A DNA stretch of 41,586 bases from positions 1-41,586 of the forward strand of contig WRKH01000319.1 of assembly GCA_009778175.1 (NCBI GenBank). Reading direction: 5' to 3'. The notes beneath the pieces were generated by a model that saw nothing but the letters and a program-made list of their open reading frames with translations, was not told the DNA's origin and made no database searches. Below, piece after piece: positions 35,356-41,586 of this stretch. How positions within the stretch are numbered: position 1 is the stretch's first letter; every line of letters starts with the position of its first letter. Source of the stretch: Turicibacter sp. Its GTDB lineage: Bacteria; Bacillota; Clostridia; Lachnospirales; WQUN01. The position numbers and the translations under genes are program-made.

Positions 35356-35557
35356 CCCTTTCAGCCCCTTTTTCCTCTAAAACAACAGGTTTGTTCATGT
35401 TTTCGATAAACTGCATAAGTTTGCCGATGTCATCGCCGCAAGCATCAAGAATTTCCTTGTTTAATTCTGCCCTCAATTCCTCTTTGAGAGCGATCAATTT
35501 TTCCTCTGTTGCCGTTATTTTGCCAAAAAGTGTCTCTATTTTCCTTTTCCTCTTCAT
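35303..35557 (-). CDS. DUF4315-family small protein
   Basis: An 84-aa coiled-coil protein beginning MKRKRKIETLFGKITATEEK. The basic start, the paired helices (LIALKEELRAELNKEILDAC) and the position between the CD1108-type peptidase and DUF4366 match DUF4315 in related conjugative elements. Its role there is unknown; a structural or adaptor part of the machinery is likely. Confidence 0.75.
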   Translation of the reverse strand: MKRKRKIETLFGKITATEEKLIALKEELRAELNKEILDACGDDIGKLMQFIENMNKPVVLEEKGAERVESDDKLEELEKLRNIS

Positions 35558-35570
35558 AATAAAATCCCCC

Positions 35571-38500
35571 CTATTCTAATATCCTTCCGAAATTTCTGAT
35601 AACCCCAAAAGCGTTGATAGAATTATTTTCCAAATCGGGTCCAAAAGCTGTAATCAAAACGGGGTCAATCACAAAGGGACGGCGTGTTGCCCCATTCGTA
35701 TACGCTCCTCTCGGTGCGCCGACCATGACCTCGAAATGTAGATGTACACCTGTGGAAGCCCCTGTCGTCCCCATTATTCCAATTTCCTGTCCGTTCGTTA
35801 CCATGCTCCCCACAGCGATTCCGCTTGCTATGCTGTCCAAGTGCATATAAATGGCGTGAACTTCTAGGATTTCGTTATATAAAACTATCCAATTTCCAGC
35901 GGTTGGGCTGTTTTGTCCGACAAAGATAATTTCTCCGTCCATAACGGCTAATATTGGCGGTAACGGTGCATTAATGCTTATTCTGCTAATGTCAATGCCT
36001 TGGTGGAAAACTGGGTCGTCGTCTGTACTGCCGAGTGGGTGCTGTCTATATCCGAAAGTTGAACTTAACGGTACTGGCGAGCTAAACCAAAAATAGGGGA
36101 CTGGGCTGCTTAATTGCACTCCGAAATGTCCGTTTTCTAGCATGGATTCAAAGCGTTCTCGTTGCTCCTCGGTTAGGGTTTCTTTTAGCATTTCTACAAA
36201 ATTATCCCAGTCGTGATAGTGGTTTACTAGGTAGATTACTGGGTGCAATGGGTCTGCTGTTAGCTTTTGTTGGTCGAGTTCGTATTGCATATGGAAAAAT
36301 TCGTCAACTAGCGACTTCCAATCAGGCATGGTGGTGAAATCGCCGTGTTTCGCCGTTAGGTAGAAAATCACTAGCCGAATGTCAAAACCTGGCTCGTCTT
36401 TGCGTTCGATAGTTACCTGTAATGCCCCAAAAATTGGGTCGTTTAGCAATCTTTCTGTGTCAACCGACAGATATAGTTCATTTTCCTTTGAGGCGTAATA
36501 TTGCAGAATATTGGCGGTTTCGCCTAGTGGAATGTCGGGCGAGTTGAAATTCAGCCAGCTAAGCCAACCCACAATCGTTAAAACAATCGTCGAAACTATC
36601 GCAACGACCACGAGAGCAATGAGTAAAAACGGCAAAATCACAGCAATCCCAGCCATGATTATTACCAAAATCCAAACAAAAATGTTGATTGCAAAAACTA
36701 TGACCTTTGCAATAACTGTGATTATTGCTTTAACAATCGCCTTTGTAGCTTTTGCGGCAAGTTTTTTCGCTTGACGTTGCACGGCGGCTTTGGCTTTGTT
36801 GGCTATGTAGGTTGTGGGCTTGTAGTTTTGCCAGTTTTTGACGTTTTGTATACCTTGCGTGGTTTTTAACAACGCCTTTGGAATGGGATTTAAGCGTGAA
36901 AATTGATGTGGTGTAGCCGAGATTTTATCATTATTTGCGGCGAACGAGATTTTTCCACTTATTTTTGGCTCGGACGTTATTTTTTCGTTGTTTTCTCGGA
37001 AAGCCATTTTGCCATTTTGTGGACGTTCGCTAACACTTGCGTTTAAAGGTTGTTGCTGTGGCTGTGGTTTGTGAAAATCTTGCGAGGTCAGCGGCTTGTT
37101 AAAATCTATATTTTGTGGACGAACGGTTGACTCTTCTAATCCGCTCTCTCTGCCACTTCTGCCACGCCGTCTGCGTGAGCCGCTTTCTGACCTTTCCGAC
37201 TTATCTTTCTTATCCGCCGTTTCGGCACTTTCCAAGCCACTATCTTTGCCCCTCTTTTTAGCACGTTCCTCGGCTTTTTCAGCCTTTTTGGTAGCCTTGA
37301 TTTTCTTATTTAATCGCCGCTGATTTATCTTGTTTTGGTCGTATTCGGCGACTGTTGGGGCTAAAATCCGCTCGGAAGTTTTCAGAGCAAGGTCAATCTG
37401 AGAACTCAATACCTTTTTGGTATTGTCTAAGCCAATATCGGCTATGTCCATTGAAATATCGTTTTGGATTTTTTGACCGTCTTCACGTGTATCCTCGGCT
37501 GTTAAATCGTTATATGTGGTCTTGCGGACCGCCTTGTTGATTTGCTTAAATTCGCCCCTAAACTCGCCTTTTATCTTTTTGCCTTGCGAATCTCGATGAG
37601 TTAGCCGTTTATTGTAATATTGTGCCGATTTTTCCGCCTTTTTATCGGATTTTTCGTCTATATTGGCAAATTTACCCAAGAGGACGTTGTAGTTTTTATC
37701 AGAAACGGCTAGGATTTTTTCATTTGCGGTGTCCACTTTTTTGTGCTTAACGTGCGGATTATAGTTGAGTTGTAGGCGTTCCTGCAAATCCTTGACATCA
37801 TTGAATTTTTCTCGTTCCGTGTCGAGACGACTGCCTTTGGAATCATTGAAATCAATGGGATAGGACGTGGATTGTTCTTCTAATTCGTCTTCGATATGTG
37901 GCTTAAAATCAACTTTATCGGAAACAAAATCGTCCGCCTGCCCGTCTTGGTGGGTTTCGTCCGAATTAAATTCAAATTCTTCAAAGCTGGTTTTGTCGGA
38001 ATTATCAAGGTTAAATATTTTCGGATTGCGGATAATTTCGCTGTCCGTTAGCGTTGACACACCGAAACTTTCCCTTATTTGAGTTATTTTCTGCTCAACT
38101 ATCGGCGGCAATTTTACTCCAAAATCGGCTTTACAGGCTAATTCTTCTATGATTTCGCTGTCGGTGGAGTTTTGCGGCAGTCTCAATTCTTCGCATATAA
38201 TAGCCTTGATGTCGGCGTGTTCTTCTGTTGCAAGGGCGATTTCTAGCTGACGACGTGTGGGTTTTTTACCTCTTCGACGTGGATTGGACTTTTCGGACTT
38301 GGTTGCCGCCTCACTCGGCTCGTCTTCTCTTTTGCCGCTGACCGACATTTTGTCCTTTGTAATATCATTGTCAAACTGCATTTTATCGGAATCTTTGGTA
38401 TATGTGAAAACTTTGTCGCTTATATTGCCCTCGCCTGTGGATATTTTATCGGATTTTTTATCGTCCGAAAAGAAATCGGCGACCGCTTTTCCTGCATTTA

Positions 38501-38639
38501 TCACATTTGCAGGGGCTGTTATGACGGTTTCCACAGCGTTTCCTAGTTTGTCGCCAAAATCTTCTGTTGGATTGTATGTAGGTTTTTCCGTCTCGGATAA
38601 TAAATCTTTGCGTGTGCGACTTGTTGGTCTTCTCGGCAT
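35571..38639 (-). CDS. CD1108-type transfer protein with M23 peptidase domain
   Basis: A 1022-aa protein. The N-terminal 600 residues are charged and mostly disordered or helical (cytoplasmic). Two or three membrane helices span about 626-700 (FAINIFVWILVIIMAGIAVI and following). A helical linker follows, then a C-terminal M23 peptidase with HQGIDIS near 879 and HLHFEV near 965, the metal ligands of lysostaphin-like endopeptidases. It is expected to open peptidoglycan for the conjugation channel. CD1108-family proteins hold the same place in Tn1549-like elements. Confidence 0.88.
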   Translation of the reverse strand: MPRRPTSRTRKDLLSETEKPTYNPTEDFGDKLGNAVETVITAPANVINAGKAVADFFSDDKKSDKISTGEGNISDKVFTYTKDSDKMQFDNDITKDKMSVSGKREDEPSEAATKSEKSNPRRRGKKPTRRQLEIALATEEHADIKAIICEELRLPQNSTDSEIIEELACKADFGVKLPPIVEQKITQIRESFGVSTLTDSEIIRNPKIFNLDNSDKTSFEEFEFNSDETHQDGQADDFVSDKVDFKPHIEDELEEQSTSYPIDFNDSKGSRLDTEREKFNDVKDLQERLQLNYNPHVKHKKVDTANEKILAVSDKNYNVLLGKFANIDEKSDKKAEKSAQYYNKRLTHRDSQGKKIKGEFRGEFKQINKAVRKTTYNDLTAEDTREDGQKIQNDISMDIADIGLDNTKKVLSSQIDLALKTSERILAPTVAEYDQNKINQRRLNKKIKATKKAEKAEERAKKRGKDSGLESAETADKKDKSERSESGSRRRRGRSGRESGLEESTVRPQNIDFNKPLTSQDFHKPQPQQQPLNASVSERPQNGKMAFRENNEKITSEPKISGKISFAANNDKISATPHQFSRLNPIPKALLKTTQGIQNVKNWQNYKPTTYIANKAKAAVQRQAKKLAAKATKAIVKAIITVIAKVIVFAINIFVWILVIIMAGIAVILPFLLIALVVVAIVSTIVLTIVGWLSWLNFNSPDIPLGETANILQYYASKENELYLSVDTERLLNDPIFGALQVTIERKDEPGFDIRLVIFYLTAKHGDFTTMPDWKSLVDEFFHMQYELDQQKLTADPLHPVIYLVNHYHDWDNFVEMLKETLTEEQRERFESMLENGHFGVQLSSPVPYFWFSSPVPLSSTFGYRQHPLGSTDDDPVFHQGIDISRISINAPLPPILAVMDGEIIFVGQNSPTAGNWIVLYNEILEVHAIYMHLDSIASGIAVGSMVTNGQEIGIMGTTGASTGVHLHFEVMVGAPRGAYTNGATRRPFVIDPVLITAFGPDLENNSINAFGVIRNFGRILE

Positions 38640-38650
38640 GATAACACCCC

Positions 38651-39586
38651 CTAATTTACGACTTTTTCAACAATGGATTTACTTTGTTTAATCATTCCGA
38701 CCATTACCACTTTCATAATTAAAAGCGGCACAAAATCCCAAAAAACCACTTCGCCAGAGTTCGCTATGTTCGTTACAGTATTTAGCAATATGCCTGAGAA
38801 AACCGTTGCAATGACGATGATTAAGAGGGCTTGTAATCCGTAAACCATGATAGTTTTTAGAAATCCCTCGCCAACTCGTTTGTATTCCGAATTTGAGAAA
38901 GTGGCGAGCGGAATAGGTGCAAGGCTTGTGAGCAAGGCGACTTCAAACATACGTGAGATTAGCGTGTAAAGTATGAACATTTGGGCAATAAACGCTAATA
39001 CAAGTGTGATAATCGAGATAGCCCAAATTTGCAAAATATCTCCGAAATCCATTACTCGGAGACCATCGTAGAGAGTTGAAAAATCAGTATTTGCACTGTC
39101 TGCCACGTTCATATTAAACATTTCAAACAGGGCGGGACCTAGGCTAAACAACATTCTGACGATGTTAAAGGCGTTTGAAAGGATAAACAGGCTGATTATG
39201 AATTTCGCTCCCCACCGCATGAAGATGTTAAACTCGAATTCTCGCATATTGCCTTGTAACACGCCTGTTGCAAGTTCGTGCATGGATAGCACTACTAAGA
39301 TTACTAGCCCAAACGGTAGCAAAATTGATTGTCCGATGTCTAGCAGATAGGAAAATACGCTCTGTCCGACAACTGCGACTTCTATGTTTGTGTTCATAAA
39401 TTCAAAACCTGTGAGTTCCTCTGGGTGGGCGGCGAGCATATCTCCGATTGTTGAATCCACTCCTATCATGTCAAAGGCGTAGTTTAGGGAATTTACTGCC
39501 CAACCTGCTACGGTGTCTTTGATTGGTTGTGTAACGTGCTCGATAATCCAATCAAATGCACCTCCGAGCATATCTCCGATGTTCAT
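38651..39586 (-). CDS. VirB6/TrbL-like conjugation membrane protein
   Basis: A 311-aa protein with about six hydrophobic segments (for example ILLPFGLVILVVLSMHELAT and LQALLIIVIATVFSGILL) and a central SLAPIPLATFSNSEYKRVGE loop typical of TrbL/VirB6-like subunits of Gram-positive type IV systems. It forms the inner-membrane pore part. Next gene, 11 bp on, is the M23 peptidase. The start follows a GGGGTAG signal. Confidence 0.85.
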   Translation of the reverse strand: MNIGDMLGGAFDWIIEHVTQPIKDTVAGWAVNSLNYAFDMIGVDSTIGDMLAAHPEELTGFEFMNTNIEVAVVGQSVFSYLLDIGQSILLPFGLVILVVLSMHELATGVLQGNMREFEFNIFMRWGAKFIISLFILSNAFNIVRMLFSLGPALFEMFNMNVADSANTDFSTLYDGLRVMDFGDILQIWAISIITLVLAFIAQMFILYTLISRMFEVALLTSLAPIPLATFSNSEYKRVGEGFLKTIMVYGLQALLIIVIATVFSGILLNTVTNIANSGEVVFWDFVPLLIMKVVMVGMIKQSKSIVEKVVN

Positions 39587-39607
39587 ATTCTACCCCTTTT
39601 CTGCACA

Positions 39608-39636
39608 AAAAAGCTACCTTGTTACGGTAGCTTTTT
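39608..39636 (-). terminator. Terminator after the inserted Rpn-family gene
   Basis: An 11-bp stem (AAAAAGCTACC with GGTAGCTTTTT) around a 7-base loop, with T-rich arms giving a U run on the minus strand. It separates the Rpn-type gene from the VirB6-like gene. Confidence 0.85.
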
Positions 39637-39643
39637 CGGTTGG

Positions 39644-40753
39644 TTACTTTGTTTCGTTGTTTGGGCTACTGTTGGATTTTTTGGCTTGCTTGGCAGCTCG
39701 GCGGGCGTCTGCCTCTCGCTTGGCTATTGTGTAGGTTTTGGGTTTTTCGGCGGTTTGTGTAGCTTGATTCCGCCGTTCTAGTTCCTCTACTTTTGCCTCC
39801 GCTGCTTGCCTTGCCTGTTGCTCAGCTTGCCTTGCCTTTTGCTCGGCTTGCCTTGCCTGTTGCTCGGCAAACAATTTTTCCTCCAAAGCTGCAATATGCT
39901 CCTTGTATTTCTCACGCTCACGTTCTCGCTCTTGCCGCTCACGTTCACGGTCTTGCAAAGCCTTCCGCCTACGCTGCTCCCACTCGTTGACCTGCGGCGA
40001 TATTACTGCACTTCTAAGTTCCTGCGACAGTGTCAACGCCGTTGCATTGGTTATGTTTGCCATTTTAATTGTCCTTTCCATATCCTTATGCGGAGTCTTC
40101 AAAACCTTGCAAATATCCCAAAGTGCATGATACTTTTCGTCCAAGTTCTTCTTGGTTCTAGGCATCTTTGACAATTCTATCAAAAACATCTGATATTTAT
40201 CGTCTGGAAATAATTTTCTGCCAGTCTCTCGTATCGTGAACAGGTCTATACAGGAAACGAAATTTTTGTTATCCGATAAATTTTTTAGCTTAGACGTTGA
40301 AAATCCTAGCTGTATCACATCGGGTGCATCTTCGTATTCCTTGCCACTCTTTAATCCCATTTTTGTTCTGTTGGAAAAACTCAAAACAATTCGCTCTGGG
40401 AAATCATGTTGTGGCTCTTTTTGAATCTCCATGCCGATATTTGTGAGTTTTATGCGGTTTTCAAACTTTCGCACACTTTCGCCCGTTATGTCGGCAATCA
40501 TCTTTTTGTCGTCCAAAACTTCGGGTGCATCCGCTTTCTGCACCGTTGTCTTGTCCACTTTGGAAATAGGCTCAAAACCGTATATTTTCTGCACTTCGTT
40601 CACGATTTCCGTATACAGAGCGTTGTTTTTGTTGTTCATGAAAATGTGTTCGGTGATAATGTCGCTAGTTACCGTCTTTAAGCCCAAATACCAGTCTAAC
40701 TCCGCTTGGGTTATTTCCACGCTATTCACGTTATTTTCGCTATTTTTGCCCAT
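39644..40753 (-). CDS. Rpn/PDDEXK_2-family nuclease-like protein inserted in the transfer operon
   Basis: A 369-aa protein, ATG behind AAAAGGGG. The N-terminal 250 residues follow the PDDEXK_2/Rpn pattern. KLTNIGMEIQKEPQHDFPER holds the ExQ and the R of the signature, then KSGKEYEDAPDVIQLGFS as the usual G-x-x-Y and strand, and FLIELSKMPR later. The strand that should carry the catalytic Asp is weak (VRKFENRIKLTNIG), so activity is doubtful. A coiled coil of EQQARQ-type repeats follows (about 270-340), then TYTIAKREADARR and a basic end. It has its own promoter and terminator, like a guest gene. Confidence 0.72.
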   Translation of the reverse strand: MGKNSENNVNSVEITQAELDWYLGLKTVTSDIITEHIFMNNKNNALYTEIVNEVQKIYGFEPISKVDKTTVQKADAPEVLDDKKMIADITGESVRKFENRIKLTNIGMEIQKEPQHDFPERIVLSFSNRTKMGLKSGKEYEDAPDVIQLGFSTSKLKNLSDNKNFVSCIDLFTIRETGRKLFPDDKYQMFLIELSKMPRTKKNLDEKYHALWDICKVLKTPHKDMERTIKMANITNATALTLSQELRSAVISPQVNEWEQRRRKALQDRERERQEREREREKYKEHIAALEEKLFAEQQARQAEQKARQAEQQARQAAEAKVEELERRNQATQTAEKPKTYTIAKREADARRAAKQAKKSNSSPNNETK

Positions 40754-40773
40754 TCGTTCGCCCCTTTTCTAAT

Positions 40774-40802
40774 ACTATACCACGCTCATTACATCTTGTC
40801 AA
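40774..40802 (-). promoter_or_regulatory. Promoter of the inserted Rpn-family gene
   Basis: Minus-strand TTGACA, 17 bp, TATAGT with a TG extension, between the VirB4 stop and the nuclease start. It could also boost the downstream transfer genes if the terminator is leaky. Confidence 0.8.
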
Positions 40803-40820
40803 GGATTTTTTTGAATTTTT

Positions 40821-41492
40821 TCACGCTGCTCGAACTTCCTCAGGCTTAGTGGTCATAACCTTATAAAGCTCCGTATCATCAGGAAATTTATCACGAAACG
40901 GCAAAATAATCCCCTCGCAACGAATCAACCCCTCACCCACGCCCGAATTTTTCACGAAATTCAGCTGCTCGGGCGAAATACTCAACATTTTCGCAAGTGC
41001 CTCTCGGTCGTCCGAAGATTGGCTTAACATCAGCACAAAATTGATATTTTTAATGATACTCTGCACCGATTTCGTAACGAAAAGGTCGGAGACATTTTGT
41101 GTGATTGCGGTCGGTCGTCCGCCCCATTTTCTGAACCGCTTAAAAATGTCAATCGTGTACTGGGCGGTCTCTGGCTCTCCGAGCAACAAGTGAAATTCGT
41201 CCATATAATACCACGTTTTCATGTGCTGGTTGCGGTTGATTGTAACCTTGCTCCACACGGCATCTTGGACGATTAACATTCCGAGTTGTTTAAGGTTTTT
41301 CGTTAATTTTTGAACGTCAAAACAGATAAGTCGATTGTTTAAATCGACATTCGTGCGGCAGTTGAACATATTCATAGAACCTGTAACGTACAATTCCATA
41401 GCAAGAGCGATGTTTTGGGCATCTTCGTTGTCTATTTTCCGAATTAAATCCCATAAATCTTGCAAAGTCGGAATATTTTCTCGGACAGGATT
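40821..41492 (-). CDS. VirB4-like conjugation ATPase, C-terminal part (truncated)
   Basis: About 224 aa of the C-terminal half of a VirB4/TraE-type ATPase (CD1110-like). It shows NIPTLQDLWDLIRKI at its start, the Walker B strand in TWYYMDEFHLLLGEPET, AITQNVSDLF as the sensor-like motif, and LMLSQSSDDREALAKML. The Walker A half is missing: the reading frame meets a stop where the terminal inverted repeat begins at 41493. The nominal TTG start at 41507 lies inside that repeat and is not a credible gene start. The true gene presumably extended upstream. VirB4 drives assembly and substrate passage in the conjugation channel. Confidence 0.85.
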   Translation of the reverse strand, partial: NPVRENIPTLQDLWDLIRKIDNEDAQNIALAMELYVTGSMNMFNCRTNVDLNNRLICFDVQKLTKNLKQLGMLIVQDAVWSKVTINRNQHMKTWYYMDEFHLLLGEPETAQYTIDIFKRFRKWGGRPTAITQNVSDLFVTKSVQSIIKNINFVLMLSQSSDDREALAKMLSISPEQLNFVKNSGVGEGLIRCEGIILPFRDKFPDDTELYKVMTTKPEEVRAA

Positions 41493-41586
41493 AGAGCCTG
41501 TATTCAACTAAATTTTCTTCAAAAGAGTATGCAAATTAGAGATAATAGACATATTTTCGGAAGAATTAACGGTAAGTTCATAATCC
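41493..41586. repeat. Terminal inverted repeat, right copy
   Basis: Exact reverse complement of bases 2-95. It puts a stop codon into the VirB4 frame and has no coding sense of its own here, so this copy is the foreign or artefactual one. The heptamer AGGATTA at 41487-41493 also equals the first seven bases of the window. Confidence 0.9.

Noticed and set aside
40821-41507. VirB4 ORF taken as a complete gene starting at TTG 41507
   Set aside because: The TTG lies within the terminal inverted repeat, a stop precedes it, and the family is about 800 aa with an essential Walker A half that is missing here.

Overview
The window looks like the inside of an integrative and conjugative element, or a related conjugative plasmid, from a Gram-positive anaerobe of the class Clostridia. 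This rests on a VirB4 ATPase, a VirB6/TrbL-like membrane protein, an M23 peptidase of the CD1108 type, and DUF4315 and DUF4366 (CD1107) proteins in the order typical of Tn1549/CTn-like elements. Further support comes from a sortase, an LPQTG surface protein and strong AGGAGG-type ribosome binding sites. Every gene I can support lies on the minus strand, so the layout is described from right to left. No relaxase, coupling protein, integrase, attachment site, tRNA or rRNA is visible; these presumably lie outside.

Right part (41.5-30 kb), transfer module: truncated VirB4 ATPase, an Rpn-type PD-(D/E)XK nuclease inserted as its own transcription unit, VirB6-like protein, 1022-aa M23 peptidase, DUF4315, DUF4366, a membrane-anchored surface protein, a 58-aa coiled-coil protein, a RodZ-C-like protein split by a frameshift, and two tandem SEC-C/YkgJ cysteine-cluster proteins.

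Middle part (30-13 kb), cargo: an AbiE-like type IV toxin-antitoxin pair, then an adhesin of about 2700 aa with about 21 SpaA/Cna_B repeats whose LPQTG end is out of frame. Next comes an operon with a HipA-like kinase, a DUF6036 nucleotidyltransferase, partner proteins, a sortase, small proteins and an acetyltransferase, followed by a second acetyltransferase unit and a second Rpn-type nuclease.

Left part (13-0 kb): a membrane protein, an exported phosphodiester-glycosidase-like protein, and a duplicated unknown two-gene cassette in which each copy has one broken partner. Then comes the locus I rate most interesting: a type III toxin-antitoxin system of the ToxIN/CptIN kind. It has tandem promoters, an array of about seven roughly 50-nt units (five with covarying pseudoknot pairings), an attenuator hairpin, and a CptN-like toxin domain fused to about 800 further residues. 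Two leader units resemble type I-C CRISPR repeats. The left end holds an ArdC-N-like protein and a 1069-aa polyvalent protein whose 3' part is overprinted in another frame by a 303-aa gene with its own ribosome binding site.

The cargo units use a common promoter style (TTGACT or TTGACA, exactly 17 bp, TATAAT-like). Several unrelated cargo toxins or nucleases end in a similar basic tail (for example KKRNNHDR, KKRNGHDR, KSKSHER, KKSRGQDR). The two window ends are perfect inverted copies of about 94 bp, and the right copy interrupts the VirB4 frame, so the outer ends may be an assembly or rearrangement junction.
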